This document shows positions 16,493-25,499 of a stretch of 64,000 nucleotides of DNA, one piece after another. A model generated the notes under the pieces. It was given only the letters and a program-made list of their open reading frames with translations, was not told the DNA's origin and did no database searches. This DNA comes from Parahalioglobus pacificus. Lineage in GTDB: Bacteria; Pseudomonadota; Gammaproteobacteria; Pseudomonadales; Halieaceae. The translations under genes and the position numbers were made by a program. How positions within the stretch are numbered: the first letter of the stretch is position 1; each line of letters opens with the position of its first letter. The stretch lies in assembly GCF_014652275.1 (NCBI RefSeq), contig NZ_BMYM01000002.1, positions 248,001 to 312,000 on the forward strand, in the 5' to 3' direction.

Positions 16493-17741
16493 CGGACAAC
16501 ACTCGGCGGTAATAGGCGGCCATCTCGCGGGCGCAGACGGTCCAGCTAAACTTTTCCAGAATACGGTCGCGCCCGGCAGCGCCCAGCATTTCACGTCGCT
16601 GGGGATCTTCCAGTAAAGCACCAATAGCGCCGGCCAAGGCAGAAGCATCTTTAGCGGGTACCAAAACACCGGCGTCGCCAACCACCTCTGGCAGCGCACC
16701 GCCGTTGGTACTCACTACCGGGACGCTACAGGCCATGGCCTCGCCCGCTGGCAATCCAAAGCCTTCGTAAATAGAGGGCACAACAGCAACCGTGGCTTCG
16801 GCATAGTAAGCCACCATCTGTTCAGTACTGATATTGCTCACGAACTGAATTTTGTCCTTCAAACCAAGGCGCCCTATCAACTGCTCGGTCTTGCCGCCTG
16901 GCTGGGGTTTGCTCACCAGCAGTAGCTCCAGTTCAGGGTAGCGTTTCAGTAGATCTGCATAGGCCAGGAGCAGGTAGCGCAGGCCTTTCAGGGGCGCATC
17001 GGCAGACGCGGTTGCCATTAAGCGGAGGGGTTTGCGCTGAACCTCCGGTAACGGCCTGAACACCTCGGTATCGATGCCGTTATAGACAAGATCGATACCC
17101 GCAGGCTGAAGGCCGAAATCCCGGGCAATATCCTGACGGGAGCAGTCAGACACCGTCACCACGTGATGTAACTGTTTAACCACACGCTTTTGCATGTGCA
17201 GAAAGGAGTGCCAACGGCGAATCAATACCCGTTCCCAGCCGTGTCGGGCAGCCGCCAGGGCGATGCGCAAGTCGCTGGTGATTGGGTGGTGCACGGTTGT
17301 CACCAACGGTATTCCCATGGCCTGCAGCTTCAGCATGCCGTAGCTCAGGCTCTGGTTGTCGTGCACCAGATCGTACTCATCGCGGTGCTCGCGCAGGTAC
17401 TTCACCGCGCGGCGGCCAAATGTGTAGGGCTCTGCAAAACCACCCGTGAGCTTGCTGGTCCATTCAATCACATTGCTCATGGAGCGCAGGTGATGCGGAC
17501 GCAGCGAATCAAGCCCGTTCTCGAACAGATCCAGACTGGGCAACTCAATCAGGCGCACCCTGGGGTCAAGGTGAGGATAGGGCGGACCCGATATCACATC
17601 CACAGAATGCCCGGCATCTACCAGCGCCTTACTCAGATACCTCAAATACACGCCCTGGCCACCGCCGTGCGGCTGGCTACGATAGCCAAGCAAGGCAATG
17701 CGCAACGGCTTTGCGGGCGCGGGCGAGTCGCCAGACACCAC
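16479..17741 (-). CDS. Glycosyltransferase family 4
   Basis: A 420-aa GT-B retaining glycosyltransferase. It has the N-terminal acceptor-domain motif 'GYRSQPHGGGQGVYLRYLSKAL' region, 'TTVHHPI' and the C-terminal donor-site 'SIYEGFGLPAGEAMACSVPV' with the EX7E pattern. It is first in a trio with a methyltransferase and an (alpha/alpha)6-barrel protein. The start is GTG 17741 or the adjacent GTG; no strong ribosome site is seen. It is divergent from rmlA, so it may use or follow dTDP-rhamnose, which is inference. Confidence 0.85.
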   Translation of the reverse strand: MVSGDSPAPAKPLRIALLGYRSQPHGGGQGVYLRYLSKALVDAGHSVDVISGPPYPHLDPRVRLIELPSLDLFENGLDSLRPHHLRSMSNVIEWTSKLTGGFAEPYTFGRRAVKYLREHRDEYDLVHDNQSLSYGMLKLQAMGIPLVTTVHHPITSDLRIALAAARHGWERVLIRRWHSFLHMQKRVVKQLHHVVTVSDCSRQDIARDFGLQPAGIDLVYNGIDTEVFRPLPEVQRKPLRLMATASADAPLKGLRYLLLAYADLLKRYPELELLLVSKPQPGGKTEQLIGRLGLKDKIQFVSNISTEQMVAYYAEATVAVVPSIYEGFGLPAGEAMACSVPVVSTNGGALPEVVGDAGVLVPAKDASALAGAIGALLEDPQRREMLGAAGRDRILEKFSWTVCAREMAAYYRRVLSDADR

Positions 17742-17931
17742 CGCCAGAGCAGAATCGAGCGTCTGCGTATCGAGGTCGCGCTGCGTTGTATCGGGTTGCC
17801 TGATAGCAGCCTCCTGTCGGGTTCACTGTGGGGTTTTCAGAGGACCGGCATTACCGCGGGGGTAATAGCCCGGCGAAAGGGGCCAGATTCTAGCAATGAT
17901 TGATCAAAATTCCACCCCGTTAGCGGGGTCA

Positions 17932-17960
17932 TAGGCACTGGCCCACGCCCCCCGTATAAT
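17932..17960 (+). promoter_or_regulatory. Sigma70-type promoter of rmlA-rmlC
   Basis: A perfect TATAAT -10 box (17955-17960) lies 17 bases after TAGGCA (17932-17937, 4 of 6 matches to the -35 consensus). The start of transcription would be near 17967, giving a leader of about 17 bases that includes GGAG before the rmlA ATG. Confidence 0.6.
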
Positions 17961-17983
17961 CGCCGGCTGAACTGGAGAGACCT

Positions 17984-18889
17984 ATGAGCGCAACCAACTA
18001 CAAGGGCATTATTCTCGCGGGCGGGTCGGGCACGCGGCTGCATCCGCTGACCAGCACCGTGAGTAAGCAGCTGATGCCCGTCTATGACAAGCCCATGGTC
18101 TACTACCCACTGGCCACGCTGATGCTCGGCGGCATTCGCGATATCCTCATTATTACCACCCCTCGCGATCAGGCCGCCTTCGCCGATCTTCTGGGCGACG
18201 GGAGCCAGTGGGGCGTGAACATCCAGTACACGGTGCAGCCTAGCCCGGATGGCCTCGCTCAGGCGTTTATTCTCGGCGAATCCTTTATTGGCAGCTCGCC
18301 CGCCAGTCTCGTTCTGGGTGACAACATTTTCTACGGCGGCGGCTTCACCAAGAAGCTACGCAACGCCGCAAGCCGCGATAGCGGCGCCTCGGTATTCGCT
18401 TATTACGTGCAGGACCCCGAGCGCTATGGCGTGGTTGAGTTTGACGGCGACGGCATCGCCCGCGATATCGAGGAGAAACCCGCGAAACCACGTTCACATT
18501 ACGCTGTGACGGGTCTGTACTTCTATGACAACGATGTGGTGGATATCGCCAAGAGCATCAAACCTTCTCACCGCGGCGAGCTGGAAATCACCGACGTGAA
18601 CAAGGTCTATCTGGAACGAGGTGATCTACAGGTGGAGGTGATGAGCCGCGGCACGGCCTGGCTGGATACCGGCACCCACAACTCCCTGTTGGATGCCGCA
18701 AACTTCATCCGCGTGGTCGAGGAGCGACAAGGGCTCAAGGTAGCCTGCCCCGAGGAAGTGGCATTTCGCATGGGTTACATCGACGCGGAACAACTTCAGG
18801 CCCTGGCGGCGCCGCTGGAGAAAAGCGGCTATGGCCTCTACTTGAATAGCCTGCTGCGCGAAGACGGAGCCGTGTTCGATGAAACGTGA
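17984..18889 (+). CDS. rmlA: Glucose-1-phosphate thymidylyltransferase
   Basis: RmlA/RfbA (301 aa) makes dTDP-glucose, the first step to dTDP-L-rhamnose. It shows the nucleotidyltransferase signature '[14 protein letters not shown]', '[16 protein letters not shown]' and 'GDNIFYG'. The length is usual. It overlaps rmlC by 11 bases. The remaining two pathway genes are on the opposite strand, convergent with this pair. Confidence 0.96.
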   Translation: MSATNYKGIILAGGSGTRLHPLTSTVSKQLMPVYDKPMVYYPLATLMLGGIRDILIITTPRDQAAFADLLGDGSQWGVNIQYTVQPSPDGLAQAFILGESFIGSSPASLVLGDNIFYGGGFTKKLRNAASRDSGASVFAYYVQDPERYGVVEFDGDGIARDIEEKPAKPRSHYAVTGLYFYDNDVVDIAKSIKPSHRGELEITDVNKVYLERGDLQVEVMSRGTAWLDTGTHNSLLDAANFIRVVEERQGLKVACPEEVAFRMGYIDAEQLQALAAPLEKSGYGLYLNSLLREDGAVFDET

Positions 18890-19427
18890 AGACACGCCGC
18901 TGGAGGGCGTTTGCCTACTAACGCCCAGGGTGTTCGGCGACGAGCGCGGGTTCTTTCTGGAGAGCTGGAACGAAAACACATTTCGCGAACTGGGTCTGGA
19001 CCTTAACTTCGTTCAGGACAACCACAGTCGCTCCAGTCAGGGCATACTGCGCGGCCTGCACTACCAGACTGAGCACACCCAGGGGAAACTGGTACGTGTG
19101 ACCTCTGGTGCCGTGTTCGATGTCGCCATCGACCTGCGACAGTCATCACCCAGCTTCGGCCAGTGGTTCGGCACTACTCTGGATGCCACCGATCACAAGA
19201 TGCTGTGGGTGCCGCCAGGTTTCGCCCACGGCTTTCTGGTGCTGACGCCATTTGCTGATTTTCAGTACAAGTGCACGGACCTTTATGACCCGTCCAGCGA
19301 GGTTAGCCTGGCGTGGAACGACCCCACCGTGGGCATAGACTGGCCACTGACTGGAATTGGGGAACCCGCACTGTCAGGAAAAGATAAAGAGGGTTTGGCC
19401 TGGGACCAAGCGCCCAAATTTGCTTAG
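18879..19427 (+). CDS. rmlC: dTDP-4-dehydrorhamnose 3,5-epimerase
   Basis: RmlC (182 aa) is a cupin that epimerises dTDP-4-keto-6-deoxyglucose at C3 and C5. Typical motifs are '[20 protein letters not shown]' with the catalytic His, and '[13 protein letters not shown]'. It is translationally linked to rmlA by an 11-base overlap. Confidence 0.95.
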   Translation: MKREDTPLEGVCLLTPRVFGDERGFFLESWNENTFRELGLDLNFVQDNHSRSSQGILRGLHYQTEHTQGKLVRVTSGAVFDVAIDLRQSSPSFGQWFGTTLDATDHKMLWVPPGFAHGFLVLTPFADFQYKCTDLYDPSSEVSLAWNDPTVGIDWPLTGIGEPALSGKDKEGLAWDQAPKFA

Positions 19428-19528
19428 GTGTGCCTTCGCTGGCTGCGATGCAGCTGCTGGCGACCATAGCTGGCCCTTGGCGGACCGCTAATCAGTATCT
19501 GCCTATGCTTTAGCGGACACCCCGGGGG

Positions 19529-20593
19529 TTAATCTTGTAGCAATGGCGTCCACCAGCTCTCGTTGTCCAAATACCAACTGAGGGTCTTGGCGATGCCGGT
19601 TTCAAACGTCTCAACGGGCGCGTAACCCAATTCGCCAGAGATCTTGCTAGCGTCGATGGCGTAACGCCAATCGTGGCCCGCGCGATCCTCAACAAAGGTA
19701 ATCAGCTCACTGGCAGAGCGGCCACTGGCCTGTGGCGCGTCGGGATAGCGCTGCGCCAAAGTGGCATCTGCAGCGAACAGGGCATCCAACTGCTCGCACA
19801 GCAACCGCACGATCGCCAGGTTGTTCCACTCGTTATTGCCACCTATGTTGTAGGTGTCACCCAGGGTTCCGCCCAGCAACACCTTTTCGATACCCCGACA
19901 ATGATCCTCTACGTACAGCCAATCTCGGATGTTAGAGCCATCACCGTACACCGGTAATGCACGTCCGCGGAGAATGTTGGTAATGCACAATGGGATCAGT
20001 TTTTCAGGGAAGTGGAATGGCCCATAATTGTTAGAACAGTTGCTGGTGGTCACTTGTAGGCCATAGGTGTGGTGGTAGGCACGCACCAGATGATCAGACG
20101 CCGCCTTACTCGCGGAGTATGGCGAGTTCGGCTCGTACTTCTGCTCTTCATAAAATCCCGGTGCCTCGGGGCTGAGTGAACCGTAGACTTCATCGGTGGA
20201 AACATGATGAAAACGGTGATCACGTCCGCTGCCATCTAACCACTGTGCGCGTGCTGCCTTCAGCAACGCATGCGTACCCACAACATTGGTTTCTATAAAC
20301 GCATCGGGCCCGGTAATGGAACGGTCCACATGGCTTTCCGCCGCAAAGTGCACCAAGGTATCCACCGCAAATTCGCGCATGGCCTTTTCCACACTCGACT
20401 GATCGCAAATATTGGCATGCACGAAGTGCACCTGTTCATTGCCTGCGAGCGAGGCCAAGTTCTCCCGGTTGCCCGCATAGGTCAGCGCATCGTAAGCAAC
20501 AACGACGTCCTCGGGGTACTGGCGTGCCCAGTAGTGCACGAAGTTTGCACCGATAAAGCCGGCACCGCCGGTGACCAGTAGGGACCTAGGCAT
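19529..20593 (-). CDS. rmlB: dTDP-glucose 4,6-dehydratase
   Basis: RmlB (354 aa) is an extended SDR that converts dTDP-glucose to the 4-keto-6-deoxy sugar. It shows the NAD site 'LVTGGAGFIGANFVHY', 'HFAAESHVDRSI' and the catalytic 'YSASKAASDHLV'. It follows rmlD on the minus strand and overlaps its end by eight bases. Confidence 0.96.
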   Translation of the reverse strand: MPRSLLVTGGAGFIGANFVHYWARQYPEDVVVAYDALTYAGNRENLASLAGNEQVHFVHANICDQSSVEKAMREFAVDTLVHFAAESHVDRSITGPDAFIETNVVGTHALLKAARAQWLDGSGRDHRFHHVSTDEVYGSLSPEAPGFYEEQKYEPNSPYSASKAASDHLVRAYHHTYGLQVTTSNCSNNYGPFHFPEKLIPLCITNILRGRALPVYGDGSNIRDWLYVEDHCRGIEKVLLGGTLGDTYNIGGNNEWNNLAIVRLLCEQLDALFAADATLAQRYPDAPQASGRSASELITFVEDRAGHDWRYAIDASKISGELGYAPVETFETGIAKTLSWYLDNESWWTPLLQD

Positions 20594-21467
20594 TATTGAG
20601 TTCCTTTAATTCATTGAGCATGGCGCGCAGCTGAGAACGCCAATGTTGCGCCGGGAGTTGTAGCAAGCTGCGTACCCTGTGTTTGTCCAGCACGCTATAA
20701 GCCGGCCGCGACGCGGGCGTAGGATAGTCTGCAGCGGAGATCGGTGCCACAGTGGTTGGGCTACCCAGCAACGCAAGCGCCCTCGCCTCCTCTTCAATGG
20801 CCACAGCGAAGTCATACCAGCTGCAGACACCGGCGTCACTCCAGTGAAAAATGCCGGTAGCGTGGGGCGCCTTCGCGGCTGCCCACACTGCATGCGCCAG
20901 GCCATTAGCCCAAGTGGGTGTTCCCACCTGATCGTCCACCACTGATAAGGCGTCCCGCTCGGCCATCAACCGCAACATGGTTTTGACGAAATTACCGCCG
21001 TGGGCGGAGTACACCCAACCCGTGCGAAAGATGGTGGCCTCAGGAAGAGCTACTAAGACCGCCCGTTCACCCTCCAGCTTGGATTGCCCGTAAACCCCTA
21101 GCGGCCCGGTAGCGTCATCGGGGGAATAAGGCCGGCTGGCCGACCCGTCGAACACAAAATCTGTGGAAACGTGTATCAGCCGGGCGCCATGGTGCGCACA
21201 GGCTGCAGCGATCACTCCGGGCGCGACGGCATTAGCGGCCATCGCCGCGTCGACCTCCGATTCGGCTTTATCAACCGCGGTGTAGGCGGCTGCATTCACC
21301 CAAACCGCTGGCTTGTGCCTGGCCAGGCAATCGTTGACCGCATTGGCGTCAGTGATATCTAACTCAGCGCGGCTAAGACCGATAACCTGCACATCTCCGG
21401 GCACTGTGCGCAGCAATTCCCAGCCCAATTGTCCCCCGGCGCCAGAGACGAGAACAGTGTGTGTCAA
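20586..21467 (-). CDS. rmlD: dTDP-4-dehydrorhamnose reductase
   Basis: RmlD (293 aa) performs the final reduction to dTDP-L-rhamnose. It has 'VSGAGGQLGWELL', 'STDFVFDG' and the YxxxK motif 'YGQSKLEGE'. It begins with TTG at 21467, supported by AGAGG about 7 bases upstream. It forms a minus-strand pair with rmlB. Confidence 0.95.
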   Translation of the reverse strand: MTHTVLVSGAGGQLGWELLRTVPGDVQVIGLSRAELDITDANAVNDCLARHKPAVWVNAAAYTAVDKAESEVDAAMAANAVAPGVIAAACAHHGARLIHVSTDFVFDGSASRPYSPDDATGPLGVYGQSKLEGERAVLVALPEATIFRTGWVYSAHGGNFVKTMLRLMAERDALSVVDDQVGTPTWANGLAHAVWAAAKAPHATGIFHWSDAGVCSWYDFAVAIEEEARALALLGSPTTVAPISAADYPTPASRPAYSVLDKHRVRSLLQLPAQHWRSQLRAMLNELKELNNA

Positions 21468-21504
21468 AATCTAACCTCTTTCCGTGCGATCGCGTTTAAC
21501 GATA

Positions 21505-21532
21505 CCCAGTCGCAGTGGCCCAGTCGCAGTAG
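21505..21532. repeat. 14-bp tandem duplication upstream of rmlD and the GT-C gene
   Basis: CCCAGTCGCAGTGG is followed at once by CCCAGTCGCAGTAG (one mismatch). It lies in the divergent region between rmlD and the gene at 21583. It may be a chance slippage duplication or a pair of binding sites. Confidence 0.5.
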
Positions 21533-21582
21533 CCTAGTGACGGTGACATCGCTAGACTATCGCCAAACAAGGCCCATCTGAC

Positions 21583-23091
21583 GTGCACCCAGGCAACTCC
21601 ACCACACCCAGCTACACACTCGCGCTTGACTGGCGGCTTTTGGTTGCCGTCAGCGTTGGGCTGTCTATCTGGCTGATTGCGATAGACCCGGTCGTCAATC
21701 GGGACGCCATTTTATATCTGCGCGCAGCAGACGCCTACCTGCAAGATGGACTGTTGGCCAGTCAGGCGCTGTTTGGCCGCCCCATATTGTCAGTCTCCAT
21801 CGCTTTCCTACACAAGCTCACGGGCATCCCGCTGCTGTGGTGTGGCCACATACTGACCAGCGCTTTCTATGCCCTGTTGACCTGGGCCTGTGTATCGACA
21901 GTGGCCATCATGGGCGGCGATAGACGCACCCAGTGGTTTGCTGCGATTTTGATTCTCAGCCAGCCTGTTCTAAATGACTATCGCAGTGCCATCATGCGCG
22001 ACCCGGCCTACTGGTCGCTGTTGATGCTTTCGCTACGTGAGCTGCTGCTGTATGTTCGCTCCCCAGGTTGGCGACACGGGACAGGCTGGGTCATCAGCAT
22101 TCTGGCGGCCTCGGTGTTCCGATTTGAGGGCTTGTTCATCGCACTGGCAGCGCCCATCGCCGTTGCCCTGATCAGTGCACACCCGCGCAGCTGGCGTCAT
22201 GGCGCCGCGTTGCTCTTGCCAATCCTGCTGGCAGCACTGGCAGGCGCAGCGCTATTCACCGCCACCAATAACGGGCAGCCCTTGTTTCCGGCGATCGCCT
22301 TTTACATTAACCAGATACAGGCGTTCCCTGCGCGTCTTGAGGAAGTGCAGGCAGCTACCGGCAAAGCGCTTTTGGTCTTCACGGCGCAAGAAGACGCCGA
22401 TGTGGCGGTTTACGCAGGCCTGCTGGCGGTGTTGCTACTCAATATCTGTCGTGCCGTCAGCTGGCCACTGATCGCGCTGTGGCTGTGGGGCATCGCCAAC
22501 GGCTTGCAGCAGCGCATAAATCGTACCGACCGGGGAATTCTCTGGGTGCACCTGGCGGTAGCATCGGCGTACCTGCTTATCTTTATGTTCAGCAACCGAT
22601 TCGTGCTCGAGCGATACAGCAGCGTACTCACCCTGTTTATCGTCCTGCACCTGGCTTTTATGCTCAGTGCCTGGTGGCAAACATCAAAGGGTAAAGGCTG
22701 GCGCGTGCTCATCGCCGTGGTGCTGATTGGACAAAGCCTGGATACGCTGCACAACAATAAATACCGAAAGTCATTCATTCGCGATGCCAACGCCTGGGTA
22801 CAGGATCACACGCCGGCCGATGCGACTATCGCCAGTAATGAAATGTACATCGCCTATTTCAGCGGACGTCAGTACGACTGGTCACATTACAGCGCGCATG
22901 ATTTCAGAGTGGCCGAGCTGTTACGTAGGCCAGAGCTCTACCAGGACGCCGACTACCTGGTGATGGAGGTAAAGGCAGCCGAGCTCACCGCCTGGCAGGC
23001 GTTTGCGGTTGATCAGGGGCGTGAAGAGGTCGCGGTATTTGACGGTCAGCGAGACCGCAGTTTGCGTATTTTGCGACTGGGTTCACCCTAA
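21583..23091 (+). CDS. GT-C type membrane glycosyltransferase (family 39-like)
   Basis: A 502-aa polytopic membrane protein with about ten hydrophobic segments. The first large loop has 'DPVVNRDAILYLRAADAYLQDG', like the acidic active-site loop of GT39/ArnT-type enzymes, which take sugars from polyprenyl phosphate carriers. The C-terminal soluble part includes 'TIASNEMYIAYFSGRQYDW'. It starts with GTG (no better in-frame start is seen). It leads a plus-strand group with a sugar kinase and a sulfotransferase, suggesting periplasmic modification of a surface glycan. Confidence 0.65.
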   Translation: MHPGNSTTPSYTLALDWRLLVAVSVGLSIWLIAIDPVVNRDAILYLRAADAYLQDGLLASQALFGRPILSVSIAFLHKLTGIPLLWCGHILTSAFYALLTWACVSTVAIMGGDRRTQWFAAILILSQPVLNDYRSAIMRDPAYWSLLMLSLRELLLYVRSPGWRHGTGWVISILAASVFRFEGLFIALAAPIAVALISAHPRSWRHGAALLLPILLAALAGAALFTATNNGQPLFPAIAFYINQIQAFPARLEEVQAATGKALLVFTAQEDADVAVYAGLLAVLLLNICRAVSWPLIALWLWGIANGLQQRINRTDRGILWVHLAVASAYLLIFMFSNRFVLERYSSVLTLFIVLHLAFMLSAWWQTSKGKGWRVLIAVVLIGQSLDTLHNNKYRKSFIRDANAWVQDHTPADATIASNEMYIAYFSGRQYDWSHYSAHDFRVAELLRRPELYQDADYLVMEVKAAELTAWQAFAVDQGREEVAVFDGQRDRSLRILRLGSP

Positions 23092-23141
23092 CACTGCAAC
23101 ACTTGCAGACGCAGCCAACCGCGCCAGCGTACAATAGCGCT

Positions 23142-23921
23142 ATGACCGCGAGTGCCCTCCCCAACCAAAATTCAAACCCCCGCGACTGGCCCACAGTGGC
23201 CGCGCAGTTGGCTGATCGGCAGCTACCTGACGGTTGGGAACTGGTGAACAGCTCCGGCTTTGCCAGAGTGGCCCATAACGCCGAGCAACGCCTGTTTTAC
23301 AAGGAATTCCTGCCTCGCAGCCCACTGGAGTCTGTGAAGGCGACACTGCGGGGTAGTCGCGCAACACGCGCACGTATTCACAACGACGAACTACGCCTGG
23401 CCGGCTTCAAGGCTCCGCAGAACATTGCCTGGGGCGCGCTGGGCAGCGGGGCCGAGTACCTGATCAGTACCGCGGTGCCAGGTCATGGAGTGGACGACTG
23501 GTTACGCCGGCAGCTCCCCCCCGGCGACCCATCGCTATTCAAGAAACGTCGCCAGCTGTTATCTGATCTAGGACAGGCCGTGGGCCGTCTACACCACACG
23601 GGCTTCGTGCACGGCGATATGCGAACAGGCAATGTGCTGGCGGATTATCGCGGTGGGCGTTTCCACTTCGCCTACATCGACAATGAACGCAATTCTCGCC
23701 ATAAGGTGGCGCCAGGCAAGTTCGTTGCCCGCAACCTTATGCAGCTTAATATGCATACGCCGCAGGAGCTGAGTCGCAGCGAGCGGTGGGTGTTCTTTCA
23801 GGCCTGGCGGCGGCAAATGCGCGAGCTTTCAGAGACAGAAGCCAATGTGTTGGCACGGGAGTCCTTTGCCTGGGCAATGCGTCGCCTGGCCGCCAAAGGA
23901 AAGTTGGTCACATCGCAATGA
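23142..23921 (+). CDS. LPS-type sugar kinase (Kdo/WaaP superfamily)
   Basis: A 259-aa kinase of the lipopolysaccharide kinase superfamily. The catalytic loop is 'FVHGDMRTGNV' (HGDxxxxN) and the metal site is in 'FAYIDNER'. Members phosphorylate Kdo or heptose of the inner core with ATP. The ATG at 23142 is the natural start; a longer frame from 23103 is unlikely. It overlaps the sulfotransferase gene by four bases. It is one of three kinases of this type in the window (others at 25500 and 26297). Confidence 0.78.
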   Translation: MTASALPNQNSNPRDWPTVAAQLADRQLPDGWELVNSSGFARVAHNAEQRLFYKEFLPRSPLESVKATLRGSRATRARIHNDELRLAGFKAPQNIAWGALGSGAEYLISTAVPGHGVDDWLRRQLPPGDPSLFKKRRQLLSDLGQAVGRLHHTGFVHGDMRTGNVLADYRGGRFHFAYIDNERNSRHKVAPGKFVARNLMQLNMHTPQELSRSERWVFFQAWRRQMRELSETEANVLARESFAWAMRRLAAKGKLVTSQ

Positions 23922-24628
23922 ACATCACGGGGCTACTTTGGCGATTGATGCCTGTGCGCGAGCGGGCCGCCATTCTCGATCTGGCGCCCCACTACAAGCA
24001 GCGGCACATCGAGCGCATTCTCAAAGGCCGAGCCGGTTACCAACCCTGCTTCGACCAGCACAAGGCATTGTTCATACATATTCCCAAAAGTGCCGGGCGC
24101 AGCATTGTGCGCGGACTCTTCGATGTGAAATCCGTAGAACATGCACCGGCAGACTGGTACCAGCTTTTGGACCCGGAGAAGTTCGACCGGTATTTCAAGT
24201 TCACCTTCGTGCGCAATCCCTGGGACAGGGCGGTATCTGCCTATACGTACTTGCTGCAAGGCGGCTCAGCGGCAAGCGACGAAGATCAGGAATGGTCGCG
24301 CTTCGTCGCGAGCTTTGAGTCCTTCGATGATTTTGCAAAACAGTGGATCACGGCCGAGAACGTGCAGCGCTATGCCTTGTTCACCCCACAGTGCGCCTTC
24401 CTCAAAGACAAGTTTGGTCGAATATCTATGGATTTCATTGGGCGCTTTGAGAATCTGGAGCAAGACTTTGCGACGGTTGCCCAGCGCCTAGGCACCCAGA
24501 CAAACCTGCCCCACATCAACAGTAGCCGCAGCCGTGATTTTCGCGATTACTACAGCGAGGCTTCTGTTCAGGCGGTGGCAAAGGCCTACGCCGAGGACAT
24601 CGAGACGCTGGAATACCAGTTCCGCTAG
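23918..24628 (+). CDS. Sulfotransferase family protein
   Basis: A 236-aa PAPS-dependent sulfotransferase. The 5'-phosphosulfate loop is 'FIHIPKSAGRSIVRGLF' (residues 52-68) and the 3'-phosphate site is 'FVRNPWDRAVSAY' (97-109), as in carbohydrate sulfotransferases of family 2. The true start is ATG 23918, coupled to the kinase gene (ATGA). The longer frame from 23786 runs through that gene. It probably sulfates a surface carbohydrate, and the context suggests LPS. Confidence 0.85.
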   Translation: MNITGLLWRLMPVRERAAILDLAPHYKQRHIERILKGRAGYQPCFDQHKALFIHIPKSAGRSIVRGLFDVKSVEHAPADWYQLLDPEKFDRYFKFTFVRNPWDRAVSAYTYLLQGGSAASDEDQEWSRFVASFESFDDFAKQWITAENVQRYALFTPQCAFLKDKFGRISMDFIGRFENLEQDFATVAQRLGTQTNLPHINSSRSRDFRDYYSEASVQAVAKAYAEDIETLEYQFR

Positions 24629-24632
24629 GGCA

Positions 24633-25496
24633 TTAATCCGAGGGTGGTACGCGCTGAAGTATCCAGCTGCTGAGCTCTTCGAGCACGGTTTCTCTTTCCG
24701 GCTCGTTGAATATCTCATGGTACAGCTCTGGATAAATACGCAGGGACTTATCTTCTGAGGCGATCGCCTGATGAAATACCTCAGAACCCTCGGGTGCTGT
24801 CATGGCATCGGCGGCGCCATGCATTACCAGCAACGGCAGCGTAATGTGTTCACGCTGTGCAGCCACCGTGTCCATCATGGTAAACAGCTCAGTCACCAAT
24901 CGCGCACTCACCTTCCCGTTATGCACAAGGGGGTCGTCGCGATAACGCCGCACAACCGCGGCATCGCGGCTGATCTGGGTGGCATCAAGTGCCAGCAGAC
25001 CCACGGTGGGCCAAACCCGCGACAACAGCCGGGCAATCCATAACATCACCGGCGACGGCGGGTCGCTGGCCTGTAGCGCGGCACCGGAGAGTGCCGCTCC
25101 GGCAAACTCTCCCTGGTGCTTTAACAAGTAGTAGGCGCCGATAAGCCCGCCCATACTGTGACCCACAAGAAAACAGGGCTGGCCGGGATACCATTCATCG
25201 ATGAGGTCGCGCAGCGTGTCCAGTGGCGTCATAAAGTCATCACAGCTGTCACAGTAGACACGCGCACCCGGTGATTCACCGTGGCCCACATGATCAGGCG
25301 CAACAACGGCAATGCGCCTCGCAGCCATGAACTCGGCAAAGCCCTGATAGCGTCCCGAGTGCTCCCCCAGCCCATGGGCCAGCAGAATTACGGCGACCGG
25401 GCTCTCCAGCGCCCAATGGCGGTAGTACACCTGGTCATGAAGCCTGCTCTCGGCCGGAACAACAGACAGGCCAGTTTGCACCGTATTGTTCGTCAT
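24633..25496 (-). CDS. Alpha/beta hydrolase (monoacylglycerol lipase-like)
   Basis: A 287-aa serine hydrolase of the Hydrolase_4 group. The oxyanion region is 'LLAHGLGEHSGRY', the nucleophile elbow 'LVGHSMGGLIGAYYL', the acid is in 'MHGAADAMTAPEGS' and the histidine in 'YPELYHEIFNEPER'. No signal peptide is seen. It is last on the minus strand of the LPS core operon, four bases after the kinase gene, and it ends five bases from the convergent sulfotransferase. Its role there is unclear. Confidence 0.85.
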   Translation of the reverse strand: MTNNTVQTGLSVVPAESRLHDQVYYRHWALESPVAVILLAHGLGEHSGRYQGFAEFMAARRIAVVAPDHVGHGESPGARVYCDSCDDFMTPLDTLRDLIDEWYPGQPCFLVGHSMGGLIGAYYLLKHQGEFAGAALSGAALQASDPPSPVMLWIARLLSRVWPTVGLLALDATQISRDAAVVRRYRDDPLVHNGKVSARLVTELFTMMDTVAAQREHITLPLLVMHGAADAMTAPEGSEVFHQAIASEDKSLRIYPELYHEIFNEPERETVLEELSSWILQRVPPSD

Positions 25497-25499
25497 GTC

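Noticed and set aside
15770-16699. Extended 309-aa version of the methyltransferase
   Set aside because: The extra 69 residues lie inside the glycosyltransferase gene on the same strand and have no family similarity; ATG 16492 gives the natural N-terminus.
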